Shown: one piece after another, positions 35,887 to 46,506 of the stretch | How positions within the stretch are numbered: the first letter of the stretch is position 1 | Layout of the letters: every line of letters starts with the position of its first letter | Source: Sodiomyces alkalinus F11 | Lineage: Eukaryota; Ascomycota; Sordariomycetes; Glomerellales; Plectosphaerellaceae | Reading direction: 5' to 3' | DNA length: 64,000 nucleotides | NCBI RefSeq assembly: GCF_003711515.1 | Contig: NW_021167088.1 | Span: 520,351 to 584,350, forward strand | Made by a program: the position numbers and the translations under genes | The notes under the pieces: generated by a model | Seen by the model: the letters and a program-made list of their open reading frames with translations, nothing else | Database searches by the model: none | Told to the model about the DNA's origin: nothing

Positions 35887-37050
35887 ATGGCCGACGCTGC
35901 TGTTGATGCCGAGCAGAAGCTCCAGGACCAGAACGGCGGAGCTCTGCAGACTGCCAAAGACCTCTTTGCCGGTGCTGCTGGCGGCATCACGCAAGTCCTC
36001 GTTGGTATGTTTTTGCTTTTTATCGACAAAGAGTGAGAGAGGGTTCGGATGAGTTTCAATGGGGCATGGGAACTGGCCCCATGAGATCAATCGCCCAACT
36101 CTCTTATGAGGTCCCAGGATCCGCTTCCAACTTAGCTTGTCTCATACCTAATACTCTCTCACTCAGTCTGTATTCCAAGTCTATCGCCGGCTCACTGACT
36201 TACTTTTACCATCACCTCTCCAGGCCAACCCTTCGACATCGTCAAGGTCCGCCTCCAAACTTCCACAACCCACTCCTCGGCCCTTGAGGCCGCCACCGCC
36301 ATCTGGAAGCATGAAGGCCCCCTCGCCTTCTACAAGGGCACCCTAACCCCCCTCATCGGCATCGGCGCCTGCGTCTCCGTCCAATTCGGCGCCTTCCACC
36401 AAGCCCGCCGCTGGTTCGAAGCCCGCAACGCCGCCGCCGCCTCCTCCCCATCCAAGCCCTCGACGCCCAGCTACACCCAGTACTACGCCGCCGGCGCCTT
36501 CGCCGGCATCGCCAACTCCGTCCTCTCCGGCCCCATCGAACACGTCCGCATCCGCCTGCAGACCCAACCCCACGCCGCCTCCGCCCGCCTCTACAACGGG
36601 CCCCTCGACTGCGTCCGGAAACTGTCTTCCCAGGGCGGCGGCGTCTTCCCCGGGCTCTTCCGCGGCCAGGCCGTCACCGTCCTCCGCGAGGCCCAGGCCT
36701 ACGGTGTTTGGTTCCTCACCTTCGAGTGGCTCATGAACGCCGACGCCGCCCGCAACCGCATCGACCGCCGCGAGGTCCCCAGCTGGAAGATCGCCTTTTA
36801 CGGCGGTCTGGCCGGCGAGGCCCTCTGGCTGAGCAGCTACCCTTTCGACGTCGTCAAGAGCAAGATGCAGACCGACGGCTTCGGCGCCGCCCAGCGCTAC
36901 GCCTCCATGCGGGATTGCTTCGCCCAGATCTGGCGCGCCGAGGGCGCTGCCGGTTTCTGGAAGGGCATCGGGCCTACCTTGCTCAGGGCTATGCCTGTGA
37001 GCGCCGCGACATTTGCCACTGTCGAGTTGATGATGAGGTTGATCAATTAA
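35887..37050 (+). CDS. YMC1: Mitochondrial carrier (SLC25), YMC1/YMC2-type
   Basis: Six-helix inner-membrane transporter of the mitochondrial carrier family. Exon 1 is 35887-36004 and exon 2 is 36224-37050, giving 314 residues. Three repeats each carry the P-x-D/E-x-x-K/R signature: GQPFDIVKVRLQT, SGPIEHVRIRLQT and SYPFDVVKSKMQT. The start and the FYKGTLTPLIGIGACVSVQFG segment match the Ymc1/Ymc2/Crc1 branch, carriers of amino acid or carnitine-type substrates. The substrate cannot be fixed from sequence here. An in-frame upstream ATG at 35830 would add a Ser-rich extension (PPHEASNSSSS); the ATG at 35887 fits the family better. Third codon positions are extremely GC-rich in exon 2. Convergent with RINT1, 269 bp apart. 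Confidence 0.92.
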
Positions 37051-37292
37051 ATACGTAAAAAGGAAAAGAAGAAAAAAAAGGCACTCGGCAATTTTTGGGA
37101 ATACAATTTTTTTGCATCTTAGAACAAAGCTGGGGGTCAAAGCCGCCGGTCAAATCACGTCAAGTATGTCATGTCATATTATGCAAACATCTTTACTTTA
37201 TCAGGTGGTAGACCATATACTTTTCCTTGTGTTCATTCCAAGGCGTTAGGGATAGTTGGATAGTTGGCACGTTACGTGTGGCAGAGCTGTGC

Positions 37293-37315
37293 TTCTCTCT
37301 CTCTCTCTCTCTCTC
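37293..37315. repeat. CT dinucleotide microsatellite
   Basis: About eleven CT units, ending 4 nt before the RINT1 stop complement, in the short convergent gap between the carrier gene and RINT1. Confidence 0.9.
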
Positions 37316-37319
37316 CCCC

Positions 37320-39880
37320 CTACACTTCGTTTTCCACCCGCCGCTGCAAAATGTGACGCGCATTCGCCGGCGTCAACGTCTCGATGCCCAGTTCCTCCAA
37401 CACGCGCTTCGCCTCCGCGTTGTCCGTGAAGACGCGGTCCGTGGCCTGCTTGAGTGATAGGCACGCCTCCTCGCCTTCCTGCGGCTTCGCGGGGTGCACA
37501 GGCAAGTTAAGCAGCAGCAGGGCGTCGTCGAGGCTAGCGAGAGGTCCCAAGCCGCCGGGGATGTATCGTTCGACGAGGGCGAAGATGGCGTTGAGGTCGC
37601 GCCGGAATTGGGCCGCGCCCAAGGCCGTGAATCTCTGCCGCATCAGCACGTCCGTCCACAGCAGGTCCTGGAGCTTGTCAAGCGCCCCACGCCAGATGCG
37701 CCGGAACGCGGCCGTGCTCAAGGCTTTGAGGAGGAAGTCGAAGTTTTGACGGAGAATCTGGAAGAAGAAGGACTGGTTAGTGGGACGTGGGATAGGACAG
37801 AGCGTAGAGATGGCCAGGTCGGGGTTATCGGTTGGTATTTACCCTCAAAGGTTCTTCCAGCTCAGGAGTAATGGCGAGTTGATTCGAATCCACTGCCGTC
37901 AAGTTAGCCAAGTGCCGAGTTGAAGAACTTGCTTTGGAGAGAAAAAAAAAAAGGGAAAAAAATCGTTAGATTACCTTCGCCGCCATTGTCGGCCATAGTT
38001 GTCCATTGGACACGGCTCGAGTAGGCTCTGAACGCATCCTGATGCGACTTGGTCAACGCGCCGATGAGAAAGTCCTGGGCTGCCTTTCTCCTCAGGCTGT
38101 AGGCCGTGATTGTCTCGTCGAACAGAGCCCCGTCCTCATTGTCAGATCCCACTGCAGCAGATGTGCGATCCTTGACCTCGTCGTAGCTCATGTCGCCCGC
38201 GATCTTGCCCTGCTCCCCTACAGGCTCTGCTCGATTTTGAAGCTCCTCCCAGAGCGTCACGAAGAATTCATCGTTGCTCGAATCCCGTAGCGTGTTGACG
38301 ATATGGTCGGCACTGCCATATACCTTGCATAGGGTCTCCAAAGCGCCGGTCCCTTCCAGGGCGGCGAGTTGCTCCTTTGTCACACCGTGGATCGTGCGTC
38401 CCACGGTGGACGTGATCGCTTGGTACGCCTCCAAGGAGCCTCTGAGACGGTCGTGGTACTCGTCTAGGATGTCCAGCTGGATGCCTATCAGGAAGCGGAT
38501 CTTGTGTTTGAACTTCCTTGCCCTTTCGTATTGCGACGTAACGGTCTTGAGGAGGTCGGTTACGCGGACAGCGGCGTATGTCGGCTTCGTCTTGCCCGGC
38601 CCCGCGTAGTCGTAATCGATATTCCGAGCTTCGCGGGACTCCATGATAGCCCGGAAACGCTCCAGTGCAAACTCTCTCTCGGCCAAGAACCACGGCTCGA
38701 ACCACTTCTCAAGGACCTCGGTGGTCAGCCCGGCCCACCCACGGTCTGGGTCTCCGCCGTCGTAGCCGAACCTGGACCTCACGTTCTCGTCGAACGTCAT
38801 AAGCTGCACCATGAGGCTGCTCAGGAACGTGGGGTCCTTTACGGCGTCCGCGACGACATGGTGCACTTTCTTCCTCAAAACAGGGAGCATGGCCGTAATG
38901 AAAGCGCCCACCGGATCAACGTAGACCATATTGTTCGCCACCGGCGTACCCTGGAACTTGGCCGCCAACAAGTGGCCGAGGTTGTCCCTGAAAAAGCCCT
39001 CCCATTTCTCGATGACGGCCAGGAACCAGGGGAGGCAGTGCGTGCCGATCGCCTCGGGCTTGCTGGTCGGCTTGTCGCTGAGGAAATGAAACCGAAACTC
39101 GGACACGAAGATCTTGCACATGGCGTCGAACGGCAGCAGCGTCACCGTCTCGGGGCTGTACACCACCTCCGGGACCTGCAGGTCAACCAGCTTCTCGAAA
39201 CACCGCAGCCACTCCTCGTCCATCCCCGCGGCCGGGTCGACGGCCATGGGCCACGACCGCCCGCGCAGCACCGCCTCCAGCTCCGCCGCCATGGTCTTCT
39301 TCATGTCCTCCCAGAGCGTCTCCGTCACCGACTCGACGTGGTTGACGAGGTGCACCGCCGCGTCGTCGGCGAGACCCGAGAGCTCCTGCAGCCGGACCGA
39401 CAGCCGCTTCAGCTTCGCGTACGGCTCGAGCGCCGCCCTGGGGCTCTCGGGCAAGTGCGCGCGCGCCTCTTTCCTCAGCTTGTCCACGTCCTGTAGGAGC
39501 GTCAGGTATTTGTGCGCGAGCTCGACCGTCTGGAGCTGCTTCATCGGGCGCTGGAGACGGGCGATGGCCTGGTTGGGAGCCTCCGAGGCGGCGGCGACCT
39601 TGACTCGAGCATCGATGCTGTGCTGGAGCCTTTGGAATTCGTGGATCCGCGTGGCGAGAGTTGCCTGTCGGTCGTGTGAGCTGACGCGAGCTTCTTGCAG
39701 CTGCTTGACGGCATTGTCGAGTTGGGACTGGAGTTGGCTGCGCTGGAGTTCCACCTTGGCAAGGAGCGTCTCGAGATTGTCCAGGTCCGTGGTTGACTGA
39801 AGTTTATCATCGAGGAAATCTTCTACCCGTATGTCGAGTTCCTGTACCCTGGCAGGGCCAATGTCCGAACCTGCGGCCAT
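37320..39880 (-). CDS. RINT1: RINT1/TIP20-family vesicle tether (Dsl1/NRZ complex)
   Basis: Peripheral ER tether subunit that receives COPI vesicles coming back from the Golgi. Exons are 39880-37975, 37892-37843 and 37757-37320, giving 797 residues. An N-terminal coiled coil (LDNLETLLAKVELQRSQLQSQL, about residues 30-110) precedes the CATCHR-fold RINT1_TIP1 domain. Typical segments are LPWFLAVIEKWEGFFRDNL, VYVDPVGAFITAMLPVLRKKV, EVLEKWFEPWFLAERE and RKFKHKIRFLIGIQLDILDEYHDRL, with the C-terminal IPGGLGPLASLDDALLLLNLP. The small 50-nt second exon is needed to join the frames. A charged loop (VGSDNEDGALFDETI) lies near residue 600. Family length and order fit filamentous-fungal RINT1. Confidence 0.93.
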
Positions 39881-40214
39881 CCTCTAGCTATGCAGGGCAT
39901 TGCACACTGGGCAAACTGACCATTGTCATCGGGGAAGCTATCCCGAAACGTGGAAGCAGTCCAGGGTTGCACATAAGGGGTATCTTAAGCCGGATACCTA
40001 ACTATCCGTGTTCCCAAGGAAATGTACTTATAAGGTATAGGTCATAATGCGATTGAGCAACGTAACGCAACGTTTGTCCGCTTTTGCCTCCAAGGGCTAT
40101 TTCAATTCAAACGCTGTTAATAATTACTTCATATGTAGCACCTCTTCGCTTTATCAGAATGCACGCACTGGCCCTTCGTCGATTACTCTGGCGCCATCTC
40201 CATCTCTCCGCTGT
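39881..40214. other. Short intergenic region upstream of RINT1
   Basis: Likely the RINT1 promoter. No coding sequence or clear element recognised. Confidence 0.5.
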
Positions 40215-41180
40215 TTAAGGATTCCACGAGGTACTCCTGAGTTTGAAGACGGTTGAGCCCGAATAGCTGAACCTGACTTGGCGAAGGCGGTTGAAATTAC
40301 TATCCTGGCGATTGACCCCGATATCCTCCTCCCCGCGGTTTAGAATCATATGGCCCTCCTGGCGGTTGACCCTGAAATTGTCTTCCCGGCGGCTGAGGGT
40401 AAACTTGTACCCCCCTGGGAAACCTGGGCGCATCAGAAATGGTAATAGAGCAAGCTCCCCGTCAACCGACATTCCTGGGGAATATGGGGAAATCGAGTAT
40501 GATAATACCGTAGACTGCCCGTCAACCGACACCGCTTCGACATTTGGGCGGATCGGAGGCATCGGAGATGGTAACACACCAGGCCGTCTGCCAGCCGACT
40601 GTTCCTAGAAGCCCTGCCGGTGTGGATTGTTCAAATTCGTATGCGCGCTCTCTCCTAGTTCGAACGAAGGCCTCGAAAATCCCCGATTCGACCTCGGCGC
40701 CTGGACAGTCCTATGAACGCGTGAATGATGATGTGCAGTCGGCTGCGACGGTATTGTGTGCATCTGCCCGGGAGGACGGTCTCGACTGAGTCTGGTAGAA
40801 GGGAGCGGTATCAAGACAGGGCTATCTTCGTCCTCGTCTTCCTGCTCCTCCTCCTCCTCCTTCTCCTCCTCGTCCCACCCCTCGTCCTCGGCCCATTCTA
40901 ATCCCAAACGATGTGGTTCGGTGCTGGCCATGTCCAGTAGACGATCAGGCCTCCGACGTAGGTCAAAGGCCCCTAGGGGATCTCCACCTCGCGTTCGGAG
41001 ACGCGGGGCAGGAATATGGCCAGTAGTCGAATGGTTGACTTCATTGTTCCAGTCCGATGAGGATACAAGCTCCCAGCCAGAGGAAGTACTGGCCTCTGTG
41101 TCTGCCACAGTCGGCGAAGTGGATATACTTCTGGCTGTTCGCGACTCTGTAGCCAACCACTGGGTTAGTCGCTTGCTCAA
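40215..41180 (-). pseudogene. Doubtful low-complexity reading frame split by one TAG
   Basis: No family recognised. One frame is open from about 41180 to 40215 except for a single TAG at 40605-40607. The first part (about 190 codons) holds an acidic stretch of Glu/Asp (coded near 40820-40890) and Ser/Thr/Arg-rich sequence. The second part (about 130 codons) holds internal repeats: two SVDG copies, and RREDNFRVNRQ followed by the similar RGEEDIGVNRQ. No ATG opens the frame: the first in-frame ATG is inside it, near 40933, and a stop lies just upstream of 41180. It may be a broken gene, a multi-exon gene I could not resolve, or non-coding repeat sequence. Confidence 0.3.
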
Positions 41181-41973
41181 CCGCGATATCTTCTACCAAC
41201 GCTCATAGGGGATGTCTTGTGGCGATGAGTGTCTCTGAGTAGACGCTGAACTGCATATTTCGATCCGAAGTGATAAAGGGGGTGAATGGGGGCATACGGG
41301 CATACGGGCATACGGGGGCATACCTTCCATGTCTACCTAGTTGGTGCGGTTAAAGCCCAGTGATGGCCAATATTGTTGTGGCTAAGGTTGTTGTAAGTCT
41401 TCGTGGAATCTGGGAATCCCTTCAAACGTCTATAGAGATGCAATAATGGTGTTTTCACAGCAGCGAATGTGAGTGTTGCAAGATTGCGAGTGAGGAGATG
41501 CAAGGTAAACCACCAGTGTCTCTCCATTCCTGGGCAGTGTTAGTATTAGTAGTCATTTCGAACCCCACGTTCGAAGTGATACTTTGGACATGTCCAGTAT
41601 GTCATGATACTGGCCTCTTTAGCCAGGAACCAGGAAATGTCCTGCATGCCCAGGTAAGTGGCATCGACAAAAGAGATTATGAAGCATTGTGAGAGGCCAC
41701 TTCCGCGTGCACTCGAGCTTCAGCAGGCACCGGCCTGGCATTTACCACAAGAAGGGACCATTGTGGAAGCATAGATGGGCAAGGAGGTAAGCAAGACTTG
41801 CAAGTGACCACAAGCATACCAGGCCCAACCGGCCGAGCAACACCAGGAAGCATGCCTAGATATCAAGCAGAAGAAAGAAGCACGAATATAGCATGTACCG
41901 ATAGATTGATGGCGAACTAGAAACGAAGAAAAAGTGAAGATGGGCAAAAAAGTAAACAACAATGGTTGTCGAG
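41181..41973. other. Intergenic, nothing certain
   Basis: Contains GGGCATAC-type tandem units near 41290-41325 (three to four copies). No gene recognised between the doubtful frame and the tRNA. Confidence 0.5.
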
Positions 41974-42056
41974 TTCCGATACCGGGAATCGAACCCGGAG
42001 CTTCGCGGCACTTCCATCATGAAAGCGCGATATGTTAACCGTTACACTATATCGGA
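41974..42056 (-). tRNA. tRNA-Glu(TTC) with an 11-nt intron
   Basis: Read on the minus strand: acceptor stem TCCGATA pairs with TATCGGA (7/7). The D arm is GTGT..ACAT with the AACGGTTA loop, the anticodon stem TCGCG pairs with CGCGA, and the T arm CCGGG-TTCGATT-CCCGG is perfect. The anticodon loop reads CTTTCA, then an 11-nt insert TGATGGAAGTG, then C. This places the anticodon TTC (Glu, codon GAA) and an intron after position 37, the standard tRNA intron site. The D-loop and acceptor match eukaryotic tRNA-Glu. Confidence 0.95.
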
Positions 42057-42850
42057 TTGAATTGTTGATTAGCCTACCCATTCTAAAGCTTATATGCCTT
42101 GCAAAATTGTATGCAATAATCCGTTGCTGCCCTACTACGGAGTACTTCGTACTTAGGAAGAACCCCCCGCCCAAAGATCCTTAGTCGGTCGTATTAGGTA
42201 ATACATTGTCTACAGGCTATTCCTGGCGTCGGTCGATTTCTACTCCACTACCGGGGATGGGTGCCGCGAATCCGATCGTTGGCCTTCCAAATCCATTGGC
42301 CACTTTTGACTCGTAAGCTCCCATCGTGTAGATGTTATCAGCTCAGGGGTTCGTGGTGTGGTGTACGTCACATCCGGGAGAGGAAGCCGCATTGGCAATT
42401 TATGCGGTTTCTAGAGCAACGGCAGTGGCAGGTCGGGCCAAGAGGCAGGGGCTGCTGTGTGTTGTTACGGAGAACTTAGTCGTACGGAACTTTCGTATTA
42501 GGTGCTTCAACTGCTGATGCCGTCAAGGGCCAGTGTATCAATGAAACAGGCGTTCTTCCGGATACTTTGGCTCTGGGGATGTAGACTTGAGGTGGTTGAT
42601 CGCAGTAGGAGCTCCAAGATGTCTCCTACATGGGGGAGTCGCACTAGAGATGTAGCAAGGGAGGAACAACAGCTTAACGGCGACCGCAGCCTTGGGACTC
42701 GTCGCCTCGTTTGGCGAGACCCAACAAACGACCCTTCAGGCAGGAGCAGCCACACCAGAAGATGACAGTACAAATGAAGTACCTTGGTGCCTTGATGAAG
42801 ACCCCTGAGACAGGGGTTCGTGCTGTATGTACACATGTACATACAGCGTA
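42057..42850. other. Intergenic, hairpin-prone right end
   Basis: No gene recognised. Two hairpins lie at 42801-42817 (ACCCCTG/CAGGGGT arms) and 42823-42846 (CTGTATGTACA arms, 2-nt loop). The TACGGAGTACTTCGTA motif is at about 42136-42151. Confidence 0.5.
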
Positions 42851-43100
42851 CCATATAACCCCTGTTTAAACGTACAAAGTGGTACTTCGTGAACTACCCT
42901 TTTAGGAAGTTTAGAAAGATTCGAGGTACGTACCTGCACTAGTAGTACTAAGTCCCCCTGTTTTAGTACGTCTGAGCCTCTGTATTTTGCATAGAAAGTT
43001 CCTACCTCATAATGTATCTAGTTGTACTCATTGTCGTGATACCATTAGTGTATCCAGGCCCCGTAAGTATACATTGTACGTTTTTTCAGGGGTTATATGG
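42851..43100. mobile_element. MITE-like element with about 26-bp inverted repeats and TA flanks
   Basis: The left end starts CCATATAACCCCTG at 42851. The right end is its inverse, CAGGGGTTATATGG, ending at 43100. The match extends inward to about 26 bp with three mismatches (through CGTACA / TGTACG). Both ends are flanked by TA, as expected for a TA target duplication of the Tc1/mariner-pogo superfamily. The 250-bp interior has no open frame of note, so this would be a non-autonomous element. Seen directly: the repeats and flanks. Inferred: mobility and superfamily. Confidence 0.6.
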
Positions 43101-44087
43101 TATGTGCATTCACTAGCCACCAGCCACCAGCCACCAACCTTTCCAGGACTAGTGCTCCTCGACCCACAATTACTGCCAGCCCAAGCCCAAAGGGGGACCC
43201 CGCGCCCAATTGCCTGGCCAACCACGGTCTCGGCACAAGTAAATAGAAGAGGTTGGCAGAGCTACCCAACGACTGCTGGTCGCAACGTACAGCTTGGAAG
43301 GGCACCACGTATACCCATCCTCCACATCTACTGCGTTGGCCTGAGAGCCGCCTGTCTCGTTTCTGGGCCCGAACCTCTCTCGCTTCTCCTAGTGGTAGAT
43401 ACTTGGACTTCTGTACATCCGCACACCGACTCGTCATCTCTCCCTCGTGCCGACCTTTCCAATTATCAACGCTAAACCAGACGCTTCCTCAAACAGCGGG
43501 ATCTAGACGAGAATTTGACACTGGAATTCTCATCTCCTTCTACCATTCATACCTCAAGCGCACCAAAATCTAAGTTCCACCCTTGCTCTCCCTCGTTCTC
43601 TACCCCCGAACTTTCCCATTCCTCTTAGTCCGCCCTATCCCTTCACAGAGGAACAAATCGCACCTGGTCATACAAAGGCATTGTTGTCTGACAAGCTGGA
43701 GATTTACCACTAGATAGATTGATCCACCGTCCCGAATTCCTCGCGGTGCTTCCATCGAGCCTCTGTTTCTCCCTTCCTTTTTTCGATCCTCGATCCGAGA
43801 GACAACCTCATTCCGCCGCCGCCCCCATCGAGACCTCGATTCCTCTCTGTCTACCTCCGGCCCGGTCAAGGACTTCCCCATCAGGCCTTCCCTCCCCGGA
43901 CGCAACTTGCAACTTGATAGCAGCGTCTTGACGCTGAGAGCCAAAGAAGAACCCTACCGTCGCTCCGAAGCACGGAGGACGGGAGAGGGCGCCGCAAAGG
44001 ACCAGCGGACCAGCTCGAGACCTCGGCCTCGAGACGAGAGGGACATCCAAACGGGCGAGTTATAGAATCTGAGACACATACCTCGCG
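43101..44087. other. Intergenic / likely FIG1 promoter and leader
   Basis: CT- and CA-rich + strand from about 43380, typical of fungal promoters and 5' leaders. No coding sequence recognised before the FIG1 ATG. Pheromone-response elements could not be assigned by eye. Confidence 0.5.
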
Positions 44088-45166
44088 ATGGCGAAATTTC
44101 AAGTGGGGTGGTATCGTGAGTTATACATTCCTTGGTTTTCTTCCCACGTCAAATCCATCATGAAGTACTGACCGACTTGCGCAGGGTTCGTACCGTTTCT
44201 GGGTTATCATCATGTATTGATGATTCTCATTGCCATTACAATAATACTACTATGTAAGTTGATCCCCCCGTTTTGCGGAAACCCTTTTGGCCCCAGGGGA
44301 ACAAAAGGACTCGAAGAACACAAGATGGGTCTGACCACAGTGACATTACATTTCAGCCCTCCTGCTTGCTGGCTGTTCATCATCATCGCCGCTCATCCCA
44401 AATATCTTCCTCCTGTCCATGTACTACGAAAGATACGAAGCCGTTCCCAGCACAGCGCAGGTCGACTACAACGTGCACAACGCCATTGGCAACATCGTCG
44501 GGGGCGCCCGTCTCGCCACCCGTGTTGGATACTTTGGCATCTGCATCAGCCCCGATGGCGGCAGCTGGCTCTGCAGTAACAATGCGACTTCTCTCGCCAA
44601 TGAAATCTCCGTCGACCAGGACCCTCTCAATCTCATCTGGCTCGCCAGCGAATTCAAGGACATGGTCGTCTTCCCCTATTTGATGTACGTTGGCCCCTTG
44701 GAAGGGGTGCACCCTTCCGACAATCCCGCAACCAAAAAAAAATGGAAGAAAAGAGAAGCTAACAACCATGGAACAATCATTTAGCATCATCGCCATCATC
44801 TTCGCCTTCATCTGCTTCCTCCTCCTCGCCACTTTCCCCGGCTGGCACGAAGAAGAAGCCTCGGAAGGCTCCGACCGTGACCGCGAAGTGAAGCCCTTCC
44901 CCTCTCGACCCGTCTCCCAGGTTGCCCTCGCCATCATCTTCATCGCTTCCATCTTCATCCTCGTCTCCGTGCTGTGGCAACACACTGCCTCCGTCGGCGC
45001 TTCCGTCATAGCCCAGGACTTCGCCAACGGTTCCGTCCGTGCCGGCGTCGGGACATCTGCCATGGTCCTCGGCTGGTTCAGCTTCGCTCTCCTCATCATC
45101 GTCACCATCGGCCTGCTCGTCATGATCCTGTCCATCCGCGTCCTCACCCAAATGGTCAACGGGTGA
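44088..45166 (+). CDS. FIG1: Fig1-family Ca2+ regulator and membrane fusion protein
   Basis: Claudin-like plasma-membrane protein. In yeast and filamentous ascomycetes Fig1 supports low-affinity Ca2+ influx and cell fusion in mating or sexual development. Exons are 44088-44115, 44185-44253, 44357-44684 and 44785-45166, giving 268 residues. Four membrane segments are visible: about residues 14-45 (LMILIAITIILL), 140-160 (IIAIIFAFICFLLLA), 182-205 (ALAIIFIASIFILVSVLW) and 233-258 (FSFALLIIVTIGLLVMIL). The long first extracellular loop holds the family motif GYFGIC followed by a second Cys (WLCSNNAT). The C-terminus is very short (RVLTQMVNG). An exon 1 of nine codons is supported by a good GTGAGT donor and by frame. 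CT-rich leader upstream. Confidence 0.9.
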
Positions 45167-46506
45167 TAGGAGGAGGATGGTGGAAGAGCCGGACCGAGGG
45201 TTGGGGGATTCTTCCCAGAGCAATGACTGTACGAACATTGAGCGAGAAAAAGAAACACCGCAAGGACGAGAAGGACGTGCTTTGCTGAGACTATACAGCG
45301 GAGGCCCGGGGGCGGTTGCCAGCATGTTGCGAGCCATCGTTTTTCTGTATCATGGAGCGACAATCCGTTAAGAAGGGGGAAGCGTGTTGAAAGGACGACG
45401 ACTACGATGACAAGCGGCTGGCGACCTTTTGAAACCCACCGGAGTTTTGCATCGACTATTTTGCATCTTCATCTTGTTTACCCCATCATATTTGCCTTTT
45501 TTTTTTATTTCTTGCTTTTATTTCTTGTCAGGGGAAAGGGGAAGGAAGTCTGATTTATATTCCGTCTTGATCGTTTTCCGTCCGTCCAGACGTCACGCTG
45601 CGATGGGGGGATGGAGCGAAGCATGGAGCACAGTCGCAAAGAGACAACATGGAGAAGAGCAAGGGAGGTCGCATGCGTTTTGGGGATTTCTTGTTTTCAT
45701 TTTCACATTTTCATCGCCTGAAATGCTGGCGCACTCGTCCGTCGTCACCATTGTCGTCTGATTAGCGACGGGGCGGATCACGACGGGTAGAAACAGCGGA
45801 AAACGTCAAACTCGGGACATGGCTGGCTTGACGTGGGGGATTATGGGACACAAGGACGATACGACTTTCGTTTAGGAGTATTGGCTGGCCTGTCATGGAC
45901 GACGATCAGCAAAAGGGCCCCGGAATGCCATGACAATGAGAATGACACGCTTGATTTCTGCAATGGTTCAGCGCCGCAATTCCATCGCTCCCCGTGCCAG
46001 CTTGGCTTCTTCTCCTCCGTGCTTCGAATTTCAGATCCTCAAGGGGCAACGGAACAAATCTGTATAGCATGTGGAAATGTTTCACGGTCGACAATTGCGA
46101 TGCCTGCATGTCTGTGCTAGAGAGATAGATACCTACCACCTACCTACGCTATACAAGAAATTGTCTTGAGAAACGCCTTTTACTAAATAGCTCGGTGATA
46201 ATAAGATCAACGGAATAAATGCCATGGCCTCCTAGTGCTCCTAAACGCCTACCAGCTGAATATTGCTTGAAGTACTTGAAATGAGTTTGTCCTCCATGCT
46301 TCGCTTCGGATTCCAAGGCTCGCCCATGCATATGGCTTCTTCCCACACCGAAGCGATAAATTGCCGCACATTGCCTCGTTCCCGCTGGAACTCTATCCTT
46401 AAGATCTGAGATGCCGAAGAAATGGGTATATCTCGACACCAATCCATCCATCACGTCTTCATGAATCGATCGCCCTGCATCATGTTCCGTTGGTCATGTT
46501 TCCTTC
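45167..46506. other. Convergent intergenic region
   Basis: Between the 3' ends of FIG1 (+) and the mannosidase gene (-). Contains a T run near 45500. Nothing coding recognised. The 1.3-kb length is more than 3' UTRs usually need. Confidence 0.5.

Noticed and set aside
38504..39496. 330-codon + frame opposite RINT1
   Set aside because: Antisense shadow rich in Arg, His, Leu and Pro. The opposite strand carries the recognisable RINT1 domain.
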